A stretch of 64,000 bases of DNA, from NCBI RefSeq assembly GCF_000184685.1, contig NC_014830.1, positions 682,001 to 746,000 of the forward strand, read 5' to 3'. Of the stretch, positions 18,563-27,309 are shown in pieces. How positions within the stretch are numbered: position 1 is the stretch's first letter; the number at the start of each line of letters is the position of its first letter. Source of the stretch: Intrasporangium calvum DSM 43043. Its GTDB lineage: Bacteria > Actinomycetota > Actinomycetes > Actinomycetales > Dermatophilaceae. The notes below the pieces were generated by a model that saw only the letters and a list, made by a program, of their open reading frames with translations, was not told the DNA's origin and made no database searches. The position numbers and the translations under genes are program-made.

Positions 18563-19513
18563 GTGGACGCCAGCGACCTGCTGCGCAACTCACTTCTTCA
18601 GCTGTCCAAGCAGGAGGCGGTTCGTGACGTCATCCAGAAGGCGCCGGTCTCCCGATCGGTGGTCAAACGTTTCGTCCCGGGTGCTGCACATGCCGATGCG
18701 GTGCGGGCGGCGGCCGAGATGGCGGCGACGGGCCGGATGGCCACCATCGACTACCTCGGCGAGGACACGACCGACGTCGCTCGGGCCAAGCAGACCAAGG
18801 ACGCCTACCTCCAGCTGCTGACCGCCCTGCGTGACGAGGGCCTCACCGAGACCGGCACCGCGGAGGTGTCCCTCAAGCTGAGCGCCCTCGGTCAGGCTTT
18901 GCCCGGCGACGGAAACAGCATCGCGCTCGAGCATGCGCGCGAGATCTGCACCCTGGCGGACCTCGCCGGCACGACGGTGACGCTTGACATGGAGGACCAC
19001 ACGACGACGGACCTCACGCTCGAGGCCTTGCGCGAGCTCCGCTCGGACTTCCCGAGTGTCGGCGCGGTGCTCCAGTCCTACCTCCGTCGCACCGAGGCGG
19101 ACTGCCGCGACCTGGCCACGGCCGGTTCCCGGGTGCGTCTCTGCAAGGGTGCCTACAAGGAGCCGGAGTCGGTCGCGTTCCAGTCCGGCGCCGACGTCGA
19201 CAAGTCCTATGTCCGCTGTCTCAAGATCCTCATGCAGGGTGAGGGCTACCCGATGGTGGCCACCCACGACCCTCGGCTCGTCGAGATCGCCGGGGCGCTG
19301 GCGGCCCAGGCGGGGCGGGCGGCGACCTCGTTCGAGTACCAGATGCTCTACGGCATCCGGCCTGACGAGCAGCGCCGGATCTCGGACCGGGGCGACCGGA
19401 TGCGGGTCTACATCCCGTACGGCCAGGAGTGGTACGGCTACCTCATGCGCCGGATGGCGGAGAAGCCGGCCAACGTCATGTTCTTCGTCCGCGGTCTGGC
19501 GACGAGAGGCTGA
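18563..19513 (+). CDS. Proline dehydrogenase (monofunctional)
   Basis: 316 residues, FAD-dependent TIM barrel that oxidises proline to 1-pyrroline-5-carboxylate and passes electrons to quinone. Visible: RLCKGAYKEP near 193 (flavin/substrate site), YQMLYGIRPDEQRR near 261 and the C-terminal RVYIPYG-x2-WYGYLMRR stretch that binds substrate. The start is GTG 18563 with GGAGG upstream. The length fits single-domain PRODH. It is 3 bp from proC, whose enzyme runs the opposite reaction. Confidence 0.93.
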   Translation: MDASDLLRNSLLQLSKQEAVRDVIQKAPVSRSVVKRFVPGAAHADAVRAAAEMAATGRMATIDYLGEDTTDVARAKQTKDAYLQLLTALRDEGLTETGTAEVSLKLSALGQALPGDGNSIALEHAREICTLADLAGTTVTLDMEDHTTTDLTLEALRELRSDFPSVGAVLQSYLRRTEADCRDLATAGSRVRLCKGAYKEPESVAFQSGADVDKSYVRCLKILMQGEGYPMVATHDPRLVEIAGALAAQAGRAATSFEYQMLYGIRPDEQRRISDRGDRMRVYIPYGQEWYGYLMRRMAEKPANVMFFVRGLATRG

Positions 19514-19516
19514 GCC

Positions 19517-20323
19517 ATGGGAACCACTGCGATCTTCGGTGCCGGCGTGATGGGGGAGACGCTGCTCTCCGGACTGCTGCGGTCCGGCCGGGCGGCTGCC
19601 GACCTCATCATCACCGAGCGCAACGCCGAGCGCGCCGCCCAGCTGGCGGAGAAGTACGACGTCCGCGTGCTCCCGAACACCGAGGCCGCGGACCTCGCGG
19701 ACACCCTGGTCCTCGTCGTCAAGCCGCAGGACATGGAGGGGCTCCTCGCCGAGATCCGGGACCACGTGCGTGACGGCAACACCGTGGTCTCGTTGGCGGC
19801 CGGCATCACGACGGAGTTCCTCGAGTCGCACCTGCCGGAGGGCTCCTCGGTGGTCCGGGTCATGCCGAACACCCCGGCCCTCGTCGACCAGGGCATGGCT
19901 GGGGTCTCACCGGGACGGCACTGCACCGAGGACCACCTCCTCGAGGCGGAGGCCCTGCTCTCGTCCTGCGGCAAGGTCGTGCGTCTCGAGGAGAAGCACC
20001 TCGACGCCGTCACGGCCATCTCCGGCAGCGGACCGGCGTACATCTTCTACGTCGTCGAGGCGATGATCGAGGCGGGCGTGGTGCTGGGCCTGCCCCGGGC
20101 GACGGCGACCGAGCTCGTCGTCCAGACGCTCTACGGCGCAGCCACGATGCTCAAGGAGACCCACGAGCACCCGACGGTGCTGCGCGAGCAGGTCAGCTCC
20201 CCCGGAGGCACCACGGTCGCCGCGCTGCGCCAGCTCGACGACCACAAGGTCCGGGCGGCGTTCGTCAACGCGATGGAGGCGGCCGCAGCCCGCTCGAAGC
20301 AGCTGGCCTCCGGTCACGCCTGA
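19517..20323 (+). CDS. proC: Pyrroline-5-carboxylate reductase
   Basis: 268 residues. It reduces pyrroline-5-carboxylate to proline with NAD(P)H. The N-terminal Rossmann loop is GAGVMGETL (residues 7-15). MPNTPALVDQG and the SPGGTT signature near the C-terminus identify ProC. Only 3 bp after proline dehydrogenase, so both are probably on one mRNA, followed by a hairpin. Confidence 0.96.
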   Translation: MGTTAIFGAGVMGETLLSGLLRSGRAAADLIITERNAERAAQLAEKYDVRVLPNTEAADLADTLVLVVKPQDMEGLLAEIRDHVRDGNTVVSLAAGITTEFLESHLPEGSSVVRVMPNTPALVDQGMAGVSPGRHCTEDHLLEAEALLSSCGKVVRLEEKHLDAVTAISGSGPAYIFYVVEAMIEAGVVLGLPRATATELVVQTLYGAATMLKETHEHPTVLREQVSSPGGTTVAALRQLDDHKVRAAFVNAMEAAAARSKQLASGHA

Positions 20324-20326
20324 AAC

Positions 20327-20356
20327 CTCGAGTGTGCAGTTCCTGCCGCACTCGAG
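20327..20356. terminator. Hairpin terminator after proC
   Basis: CTCGAGTG (20327-20334) pairs with CACTCGAG (20349-20356), and GCAG (20336-20339) pairs with CTGC (20343-20346) inside. The left arm shares CGAGTGTGCAG with two sites inside menD (see the second repeat family). Confidence 0.75.
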
Positions 20357-20496
20357 CGAGGGGGTGGGCTACGGGACGGGTATGGGAGCTTCGGACTCGC
20401 CGGTGCATGAGGCGACCGGTCAGGGCGACCCGACCGCGAACCTAGTGGCCCCTTGTGACCTCCGCCACTCGCAACGAGCGTGGCAGGCTGGACCCC

Positions 20497-20997
20497 ATGA
20501 CTGAGCCGCCACGAATGCACCTGCACGTCGTCGCCCCGGACGACTGGGAGAGCCACCGTGGCGTCCGGCTCGAGATGCTCCAGGATGCACCCGACGCGTT
20601 CTGGTTCACCTACGCGGACGAAGCGGTCTACGAGGAAGCCGACTGGCGGCAGCGGATCGAGGGGGCCTGGCTCGTGCAGGCCCGTGATGCAGAGGGCGTC
20701 ATCGGCAGCGCGGGGCTCGGGTCCCACTGGGAGCCGGACCGGGCGGCGGAGGCCACGCTCTTCGGTCTCTACGTCGCACCCCGCGCTCGCGGCCGGGGTG
20801 TCGGGGCGGCCTTGGTCGGTGCGGTGCTGGGTGAGGCGAGGCGCCTCGGCAAGAGCCAGGTCGTCCTCGAGGTCGGCAGTCACAACGACTCCGCCCTGGC
20901 GCTCTACGAGCGATGCGGCTTCGTGCGGACCGGTGTCACGCATCCCCATCCTCGTCGCGACGAGCTCCATGAGATCGAGATGGTGCGTCCTCTCTGA
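20497..20997 (+). CDS. GNAT family N-acetyltransferase
   Basis: 166 residues from ATG 20497. Complete GNAT fold: acetyl-CoA loop VAPRARGRGVGAALV near residues 90-104 (R/Q-x2-G-x-G/A) and NDSALALYERCGF near 130-142. Substrate unknown. A second, related acetyltransferase follows in the same direction, suggesting a duplicated pair. Confidence 0.85.
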   Translation: MTEPPRMHLHVVAPDDWESHRGVRLEMLQDAPDAFWFTYADEAVYEEADWRQRIEGAWLVQARDAEGVIGSAGLGSHWEPDRAAEATLFGLYVAPRARGRGVGAALVGAVLGEARRLGKSQVVLEVGSHNDSALALYERCGFVRTGVTHPHPRRDELHEIEMVRPL

Positions 20998-21117
20998 TCC
21001 GGCCACTGGGACCGTCCGGGAGCGGCCGGGGCGGCCCGTGGAGGGGCACCGTGATGTCGACGTGACTTCCCCGACCCTCGGGTGCAGCGGGAGGTGCAGC
21101 ATGCAAAGGTGGTCGCC

Positions 21118-21645
21118 ATGAGCGAGATCACCGTGCGCCCGCTGGGCGAGGACGAGTGGCAGGACTACCGGGCAGTTCGGCTTGAGGCCCTGCGCGAATC
21201 TCCTGAGGCCTTCGCGGCGACCGTCGACGAGGAGGAGGCCTTCGACGAGGCGTCCTGGCGCGAGCGGATGAAGCGCTCGGCGCGGCTCATCGCGGAGCAG
21301 GACGGGCAGGCCGTCGGGGTCGTCAGTGTCGGAACGGCGGCGACGGACGACGGGGCCGACGCGGGCGAGCTCTTCGGGCTGTGGGTCAAGCCGGATCTGC
21401 GCGGCACCGATGTCGCGACCAAGCTCGTCACGAGCGGTGCTGTCGTGGCCCGCCGTCGCGGCGAGAGCCACCTCTACTACTGGGTCGGCACCGACAACGG
21501 TCGAGCGGTCGCGTTCGCGAGCGGGATGGGGTTCCGGCCGACCGATGAGCGACGGCCGATGGGGGTCGCCTCGGAGGATGACGGCGATGAGGAGATCGCG
21601 ATGGTTCTGCCACTCGGGCACGACCCGGGCGTCATCGGGGGTTGA
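21118..21645 (+). CDS. GNAT family N-acetyltransferase
   Basis: 175 residues from ATG 21118. It shares the start pattern of the preceding gene (a D-E/D-W then R-x-RLEALRESPEAF) and the GNAT core, but its acetyl-CoA loop is degenerate (VKPDLRGTDVATKLV lacks the usual GxG). Activity may be weaker or the substrate different. Probably a diverged tandem copy. Confidence 0.8.
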   Translation: MSEITVRPLGEDEWQDYRAVRLEALRESPEAFAATVDEEEAFDEASWRERMKRSARLIAEQDGQAVGVVSVGTAATDDGADAGELFGLWVKPDLRGTDVATKLVTSGAVVARRRGESHLYYWVGTDNGRAVAFASGMGFRPTDERRPMGVASEDDGDEEIAMVLPLGHDPGVIGG

Positions 21646-21700
21646 GCCGGACCGAGCCGCCTCTCCTGGACCGAGCCCCGATATCGGGGCGGCGACCTGC

Positions 21701-22369
21701 TCAGGGCCGGGCGGCGAACCGCTCGATCAGCTCGGTCGGGCCGCTGACGATGAGCATGTGGTGCGCGGAGACCTTCGTCTGTGGGACGGCGTAGGTGAAG
21801 TCCTCGCCGGGAGCCTTGACCCCCACCACGGTCACGCCGTACTTGCGGCGGATCTGGCTCTGCTCGAGTGTGAAACCGATGGTCTCCGACGGCGGCTTGA
21901 TCTTGACGATCGCGAAGCCGTCGTCGAACTCGATGTAGTCGAGCAGTCGCCCGTTGACGAGGTGGGCCACCCTGCGGCCCGCGTCCGACTCCGGGGAGAT
22001 GACGTGGTGCACCCCGATCCGGTCGAGGATCCGCTTGTGCTCCTGCGAGAGGGCCTTGGCCCAGATGGACGGCACCCCCGCGTCGACGAGGTTGGCGGAG
22101 GCGAGGACGGACGACTCGACCGACGAGCCGATGCCCACGACGGCGATCTTCGGTTCGGCGGCGCGGATCATGTCGATGGCCGAGGCCTGGGCCATGTCGG
22201 CGTGCACGACCTTGGCGAACTTGTTGACGTAGGACTCAGCCAGCGCGTTGTTCCGCTCGACGGCGATGACCCGGTGGCCGAGCTTCGTCAGCTCCATGGC
22301 GACGGCGGAGCCGAAACGTCCGAGGCCGATGACGAGCACGTCGTCCTCGAACAGCTTGTTCCGCGCCAT
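21701..22369 (-). CDS. TrkA/KtrA-type potassium channel regulatory protein
   Basis: 222 residues. RCK_N domain with Rossmann loop GLGRFGSAV (15-23) that binds NAD(H) or adenine nucleotides, then an RCK_C domain (about 140-218). Such proteins gate TrkH/KtrB potassium channels on the inner membrane face. No membrane partner is in the window: it is flanked by unrelated genes and divergent from acuC, so the channel gene must be elsewhere. Confidence 0.9.
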   Translation of the reverse strand: MARNKLFEDDVLVIGLGRFGSAVAMELTKLGHRVIAVERNNALAESYVNKFAKVVHADMAQASAIDMIRAAEPKIAVVGIGSSVESSVLASANLVDAGVPSIWAKALSQEHKRILDRIGVHHVISPESDAGRRVAHLVNGRLLDYIEFDDGFAIVKIKPPSETIGFTLEQSQIRRKYGVTVVGVKAPGEDFTYAVPQTKVSAHHMLIVSGPTELIERFAARP

Positions 22370-22423
22370 GGGATTCCCTTCGTCAGGAGTTCACGTCCAG
22401 CATGGACGCGATAGCGTCCAATC

Positions 22424-23620
22424 ATGCCAAGCCAGGCCCGTGTCGTTTGGGACCCCTCGTTCACGAAGTACAACTTCGGTCCGACTCACCCCATGGCTCC
22501 CATCCGCCTGGACCTGACGGCCCGCCTCTGCGAGGCCATGGGCGTGTTCGACGCCCCGGGCGTCGACGTCTGTGGCGCCGAGCCCGCCAGCGACGAGCTC
22601 CTCGAGACCATCCATGAGCCCGAGTATGTCGCCGCGGTCAAGGCAGCCTCGGCGGACCCCTACGACGCCGACCCCAGCCGTGGCATCGGCACCGACGACG
22701 ACCCCGCCTTCGAGGGGATGCACGAGTCGAGTGCGCGGATCGTGACCGGCACCGTCGACTCGGTCCGGGCCGTGTGGGAGGGGGAGGCGAGCCACGCCGT
22801 CAACTTCACCGGAGGTCTGCACCACGCCATGCCCGACCGCGCCAGCGGTTTCTGCATCTACAACGACATCGCGGTCGGCATCCGGTGGCTCCTGGACCAC
22901 GGCGCGGAGCGGGTCGCTTACGTCGACGTCGACGTCCACCACGGGGACGGCGTCGAGCGGATCTTCTGGGATGACCCGAGGGTCCTGACGATCTCGCTGC
23001 ACGAGAGCGGGCGGGCGCTGTTCCCGGGCACGGGCTGGCCGACGGACATCGGCGGCCCGAACGCCGAGGGTTCGGCCGTGAACGTCTCACTGCCTCCGGG
23101 TCTCTCCGACGCGGGCTGGCTCCGGGCCATCCACGCCACCGCGATGCCCATCGTCCGCTCCTTCCGGCCCGAGATGCTCATCACGCAGCACGGCTGTGAC
23201 ACGCATGCCGAGGACCCGTTGGCGCACTTCGCGATGACGGTTGACGCCCAGCGGTCGGCGGCCGACTCGCTCCACCGGCTGTCACACGAGGTGTGCGGCG
23301 GAAAGTGGGTCGCCCTGGGCGGGGGTGGCTACGAGGTCGTCGGCGTCGTCCCACGCGCATGGACCCACCTCACGGCGATCGCTGCGCACCAGCCGATCCC
23401 GGCGAGCACCCCGGTTCCAGAGGTGTGGCGTGAGCACGTCGAACGGGTGACGGGTCGGCCGGCCCCCCGGCGCATGGGTGACCTGACGACGCAGGACGGC
23501 CCGCTGTGGTGGCGGTCGTGGGATCTCGGGTACGACCCGGGGAGCGACGTGGACCGGGCCATCATGGCGACGCGGTCGGCGGTATTCCCGCACCACGGGC
23601 TCGACGTCCACTTCGACTGA
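22424..23620 (+). CDS. acuC: AcuC-like zinc deacetylase (histone deacetylase superfamily)
   Basis: 398 residues. Arginase/deacetylase fold with LHHAM (about 131-135), YVDVDVHHGDG (about 165-175), HGCDTHAEDP (about 250-259) and GGGGYE (about 297-302), so the zinc ligands and charge relay are intact. AcuC proteins deacetylate acetyl-CoA synthetase in bacteria. No acs gene is nearby. Start ATG 22424, divergent from the TrkA gene with a 54-bp gap. Confidence 0.88.
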   Translation: MPSQARVVWDPSFTKYNFGPTHPMAPIRLDLTARLCEAMGVFDAPGVDVCGAEPASDELLETIHEPEYVAAVKAASADPYDADPSRGIGTDDDPAFEGMHESSARIVTGTVDSVRAVWEGEASHAVNFTGGLHHAMPDRASGFCIYNDIAVGIRWLLDHGAERVAYVDVDVHHGDGVERIFWDDPRVLTISLHESGRALFPGTGWPTDIGGPNAEGSAVNVSLPPGLSDAGWLRAIHATAMPIVRSFRPEMLITQHGCDTHAEDPLAHFAMTVDAQRSAADSLHRLSHEVCGGKWVALGGGGYEVVGVVPRAWTHLTAIAAHQPIPASTPVPEVWREHVERVTGRPAPRRMGDLTTQDGPLWWRSWDLGYDPGSDVDRAIMATRSAVFPHHGLDVHFD

Positions 23621-23681
23621 CGGGCCTCGACCGGCCCTCCACCTCCGCGTGCGACGAGTCCTGCCGCACGGTCTCCTCGGC

Positions 23682-23717
23682 GACGAGGAGGACGAGGAGG
23701 ACGAGGAGGACGAGGAG
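23682..23717 (+). repeat. 9-bp tandem repeat, 4 copies
   Basis: GACGAGGAG repeated without change at 23682, 23691, 23700 and 23709, then purine-rich sequence. It lies in the 291-bp gap between acuC and the AspRS gene, which holds no gene. Confidence 0.9.
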
Positions 23718-23911
23718 GAAGGCGGGGAGGAAAAGGAGGAGCCGCTGCTCTGTCGATCTGGCAGCATGGCGGCACGGCGTCGACGGGCCTGACGATCCTG
23801 AGCCGAGCGTGACCAGAGGCCGACCGCAAGCTCGCGGCGGCGAAGGTGTGGTGGCACAGCGACTCTCCCCATCGCCCGCACCTCCGGGGCACCATCCCAG
23901 GAGGTGAAGGA

Positions 23912-25267
23912 ATGTCGACCACACCACACCCATCCACCGGCGCCGTTTCACGGGTGCTCGCCCGTGACCTCGCGGCGCTTCCGGACGGCTCGCCGGCCGT
24001 GCTGGCCGGCTGGGTCCACCGGCGTCGCTCGCTGGCCAGCGTCACCTTCGTCATCGTCAGGGACCGGTCCGGGCTGGCCCAGGTCGTCGTCAAGGACTCC
24101 GACGTCCTGGTGGGGCTCGCGAACGTTCCGGAGGAGACCGTCGTCGAGGTGAGCGGCCGGGTGGTGCACAACCCGGCCGCGCCGGGCGGGGCCGAGCTGG
24201 TCGACCCGACCATCGTGCCGCTCACCGAGCCTGCGGCCCCTCCGCCGGTGGAGCTGTGGCGGCCGACCTTCGGCGCTGGACTGCCGACGCATCTGGACCA
24301 TGCGGCAGTGACCCTCCGGCACCCCCGACATCGGGCGGCGTGGGAGGTCGCGAGCGCGTCGATGCGCGGGTTCCGGTCCGCCCTCACCGGGCTGGACTTC
24401 ACCGAGATCGCCACTCCGAAGCTCGTGGGCACGGCGACCGAGTCAGGTGCGAACGTCTTCGAGGTCGACTACTTCGGGCGTCCCGCGTATCTCGCGCAGT
24501 CACCGCAGCTGTACAAGCAGATGCTGGTCGGGGTGTTCGAGCGGGTCTTCGAGGTGGGGCCGGTCTTTCGTGCGGAGCCGCACGACACGGTTCGTCACCT
24601 GGCGCAGTACACGTCCCTGGACGCGGAGCTCGGGTTCATCCGCGACCACCGCGACGTGCTGGCCGTGCTGCGGGCTGCCCTCGCCGGGATGGTGGAGGCA
24701 GTCGGGACGTATGCCGCTGAGGCCGCTTCGCTCCTTTCGCTCCACCTCCCCCAGGTGCCGGCGAAGCTCCCCGTGATCCACTTCAGGGACGCACTCGCCC
24801 TGGTGGGTGCGGACCCTGCAGAACCAGACCTCAGCCCGGCGCACGAGCGGGCGCTGAGTGCGTGGGCCTGCACTGTCCACGACTCGGAGTTTCTTGCAGT
24901 GGAGGGGTTTCCGATGGCGAAGCGTCCGTTCTACACAGCCCCGGAGGGGTACGGGCGGGCTGGAGGCGCCGGGTCCGAACCGGCGCCAGGTCAGGCGTCG
25001 AACAGCTTCGACGTGCTCTTCCGGGGCCTCGAGCTGACGACCGGCGGTCAGCGGCTCCACCGTCCGAGCGACTACCGGGCTGCGCTCGAGCGGGCGGGAC
25101 AGGACCCGGCTCCGCTGGCCGGGTACCTCGCCGCCTTCGACCATGGCATGCCGCCGCACGGCGGGTTCGCGATCGGCCTGGAGCGGTGGGTGGCTCGGCT
25201 CAACGGTGCCGAGAACGTCCGTGAGGTCGCCCTCTTTCCCCGGGACCTGCACCGGCTGCTGCCCTGA
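23912..25267 (+). CDS. Aspartate--tRNA ligase, archaeal-type (probably non-discriminating)
   Basis: 451 residues from ATG 23912, with a strong AGGAGGTGAAGG site. N-terminal OB-fold anticodon domain (about 15-110, GWVHRRR), then a class II catalytic domain: motif 2 FRAEPHDTVRHL (near 228) and motif 3 GFAIGLERW (near 420). It lacks the about 130-residue GAD insert of bacterial AspRS (usual length near 590), so it is the archaeal/eukaryotic form. Such enzymes often also charge tRNA-Asn. No gatCAB is in the window. A REP-like unit is read in frame as TYAAEA near residue 268. Confidence 0.85.
   Translation: MSTTPHPSTGAVSRVLARDLAALPDGSPAVLAGWVHRRRSLASVTFVIVRDRSGLAQVVVKDSDVLVGLANVPEETVVEVSGRVVHNPAAPGGAELVDPTIVPLTEPAAPPPVELWRPTFGAGLPTHLDHAAVTLRHPRHRAAWEVASASMRGFRSALTGLDFTEIATPKLVGTATESGANVFEVDYFGRPAYLAQSPQLYKQMLVGVFERVFEVGPVFRAEPHDTVRHLAQYTSLDAELGFIRDHRDVLAVLRAALAGMVEAVGTYAAEAASLLSLHLPQVPAKLPVIHFRDALALVGADPAEPDLSPAHERALSAWACTVHDSEFLAVEGFPMAKRPFYTAPEGYGRAGGAGSEPAPGQASNSFDVLFRGLELTTGGQRLHRPSDYRAALERAGQDPAPLAGYLAAFDHGMPPHGGFAIGLERWVARLNGAENVREVALFPRDLHRLLP
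24708..24721 (+). repeat. REP-like element inside the AspRS gene
   Basis: CGTATGCCGCTGAG, sense orientation, read as YAAE. Confidence 0.75.
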
Positions 25268-25292
25268 TGCCTGGTGCGGCCCTCGGGGAGCC

Positions 25293-25308
25293 AGCCCAGC
25301 GGCATACG
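25293..25308 (-). repeat. REP-like element after the AspRS gene
   Basis: AGCCCAGCGGCATACG, intergenic, 25 bases after the AspRS stop. Confidence 0.8.
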
Positions 25309-25480
25309 ACCGCATTTCCTCCGGGCTGGGACGGCGTGTCGCCTTGCGCTCACAGGGATTCGTGCTTCGCGCCCTTCCCCTCCAGTCACATCAGCCCCTA
25401 AGGTTGCCTTCTGCACCCGTGTGACGTTTCGCCGGAGGGGAAGCCGGCGACGCGCGGGAACTGGAGAGATCGAGGTTCAC

Positions 25481-25681
25481 ATGTCGAATGAGCGCCAGCT
25501 CGCCGAGGTCCGGTTCCTGACCGTGGCCGAGGTCGCCTCGATCATGCGTGTGTCGAAGATGACGGTGTATCGACTGGTCCATGGCGGCGAGCTGCCGGCT
25601 GTCCGGGTCGGGCGCTCCTTCCGGGTTCCGGAGGACGCCGTGCACAAGTACCTGCAGACGTCATACATCGACACCGCGTGA
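25481..25681 (+). CDS. Excisionase-family helix-turn-helix DNA-binding protein
   Basis: 66 residues. A small winged-helix of the MerR/excisionase (BldC-like) type: FLTVAEVASIMRVSKMTVYRLVHGG (about 12-36) is the helix-turn-helix and RVGRSFRVPEDAV the wing. There is no effector domain, so it acts as a simple DNA-binding protein, probably a developmental or housekeeping regulator; it is not near phage genes. It is followed by a very strong hairpin and then bS22, a pairing commonly seen in actinobacteria. Confidence 0.85.
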   Translation: MSNERQLAEVRFLTVAEVASIMRVSKMTVYRLVHGGELPAVRVGRSFRVPEDAVHKYLQTSYIDTA

Positions 25682-25683
25682 CA

Positions 25684-25758
25684 GATCGAAGGAGCAGCTT
25701 CTCCCCGGCAGGCTCGAGGTGACTCGGGCTCGAAGGGGGAGAAACTGCTCCTTCGATC
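25684..25758. terminator. Long hairpin terminator after the HTH gene
   Basis: GATCGAAGGAGCAG (25684-25697) pairs with 25745-25758. A second stem follows (TTCTCCCC 25699-25706 with the complement around 25735-25743), so more than 20 bp pair across a 75-nt structure. Confidence 0.85.
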
Positions 25759-25894
25759 ACCGGGCTCCTTTTGGGGTCCGACGCGCGGACACGGTACGCT
25801 TGCCACTCGGCTCGGCTCGAAGAGTCGACTCTCCCGATTGACGGGCGGTCGGCGCAGGTCGGCACACAGCACCGTCAACGGATCAAGGACAACC

Positions 25895-25993
25895 ATGGGC
25901 TCTGTCATCAAGAAGCGCCGGAAGCGGATGGCGAAGAAGAAGCACCGCAAGCTTCTGCGCAAGACGCGTCACCAGCGTCGTAACAAGAAGTGA
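25895..25993 (+). CDS. Small ribosomal subunit protein bS22 (AURKAIP1/COX24-like)
   Basis: 32 residues, MGSVIKKRRKRMAKKKHRKL at the start, more than half Lys/Arg. It matches the tiny actinobacterial protein first seen in mycobacterial 30S ribosomes near the decoding region. It is usually missed because of its size. ATG 25895; a hairpin follows at 26031. Confidence 0.92.
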   Translation: MGSVIKKRRKRMAKKKHRKLLRKTRHQRRNKK

Positions 25994-26030
25994 TCTGACA
26001 CGCACGGGTGGCGGGCTCTGCTCCCACCTC

Positions 26031-26059
26031 TCGACCCTCGCCTTCCGGGCGGGGGTCGA
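26031..26059. terminator. Hairpin terminator after bS22
   Basis: TCGACCCTCGCC (26031-26042) pairs with 26048-26059 through 12 bp with one G-U pair and a 5-nt loop. Confidence 0.8.
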
Positions 26060-26241
26060 CTGCTGTCCGGGCCTGGTCGGGCCGGCCTCCGTCGACGTGG
26101 TGAGTGCGACGTCGAGAACATCACCTCCGCACCTCGCGCAGTGGTACCCCGGCCTCGCTAGGGTGGTGGGCAAGCCCACGCAACGACCGCCGGGGGGCTG
26201 GTCGCCCCTTCCGCCGGGACGTGCCGAGTCAGGAGGAGCCG

Positions 26242-27309
26242 ATGGCAAAGGTCGCGCTCGTCACCGGGGTGTCCCGGTACCTCGGGGGGCTGTACGCGCG
26301 CCGACTCAGCGCCGAGCCCGGGATCGAGCGGATTCTCGGCGTCGACGTCGTCCCCCCCAGGCACTCGATCGGTCGAGCCGAGTTCGTCCGCGCTGACATC
26401 CGCAACCCGATGATCGGGCGGATCATGAACCAGGCGCAGGTCGACACGGTCGTCCACATGAACGTCATCGCCACCCCGAAGGACACGGGCGGCCGGGTGG
26501 CCCAGAAGGAGATCAACGTCATCGGGACGATGCAGCTGCTCGCTGCGTGTCAGAAGGCGTCGACCGTCGAGCGCCTCGTCGTCAAGTCGTCCGCCGCCGT
26601 CTACGGCTCCTCCCCCCGCGATCCGGCCATGTTCGCCGAGGACATGAACGCCAAGTCGACGCCGCGGACTGGCTTCGGGAAGGACTCGATCGAGGTGGAG
26701 GGATACGTCCGCGGGTTCTCCAGGCGGCGTCCTGACGTCGAGATCACGATGCTCCGCCTGGCCAACGTGGTCGGACCGCAGATCCGTACGGCCGTCACCG
26801 ACTACTTCGGTCTCGCGTTGATCCCGGTGCCCCTGGGCTACGACGCCCGGATGCAGTTCCTCCACGAGGACGACGCGGTGGCGGCCCTCGTCACGGCGAC
26901 GACGGGACCGTCCGTGGGCATCGTCAACGTCGCCGGGGAGGGGTTCCTGACCCTGCTGCAGTGCCTGGCCATCGTGCGGAGGCCGGTCCTGCCGGTCCCC
27001 CTGATGACGGCCGGGGTCATCGGCAACATCGTCAAACGCAGCGGGCTGGCGGACTTCTCGCCCGACCAGGTGGCCTTCCTCGCCTTCGGTCGGGGGCTGG
27101 ACACGACTCGCATGCACAAGGTCCTGTCCTTCGAGCCGCGCTACACGACTCGAGCGGCGTTCGAGAGTTTCGCCCGCGGCCTCCGTCCCGTCGTCCCGGG
27201 CGTCGAAGAGGTCGGGGACGCGGTCAGCGGGGCGGTCAGTGGCGCGGTGAGTGGTGCCGAGAGCGGCGCCGCGGCGGTGGCTCGGGTCTTCGAGAGGCTC
27301 TACCCGTGA
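26242..27309 (+). CDS. NAD-dependent epimerase/dehydratase family protein
   Basis: 355 residues from ATG 26242 with AGGAGGAG upstream. Extended SDR: the Rossmann loop is the divergent TGVSRYLGG (8-16) and the usual YxxxK is not obvious (FGKDSIEVEGY occurs instead), so catalysis may differ or be lost. The C-terminus carries a GAVSGAVSGAESGA repeat. It overlaps the acyltransferase gene by 4 bases (GTGA), so a lipid-related role is likely by context. Confidence 0.75.
   Translation: MAKVALVTGVSRYLGGLYARRLSAEPGIERILGVDVVPPRHSIGRAEFVRADIRNPMIGRIMNQAQVDTVVHMNVIATPKDTGGRVAQKEINVIGTMQLLAACQKASTVERLVVKSSAAVYGSSPRDPAMFAEDMNAKSTPRTGFGKDSIEVEGYVRGFSRRRPDVEITMLRLANVVGPQIRTAVTDYFGLALIPVPLGYDARMQFLHEDDAVAALVTATTGPSVGIVNVAGEGFLTLLQCLAIVRRPVLPVPLMTAGVIGNIVKRSGLADFSPDQVAFLAFGRGLDTTRMHKVLSFEPRYTTRAAFESFARGLRPVVPGVEEVGDAVSGAVSGAVSGAESGAAAVARVFERLYP

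Noticed and set aside
20451-20468. Rex operator upstream of the first GNAT gene
   Set aside because: TTGTGACCTCCGCCACTC has only the left half-site and CAC of the right half.
24000-25267. Overlapping reverse frames in the AspRS gene
   Set aside because: Shadows of the synthetase frame; no start sites or motifs.
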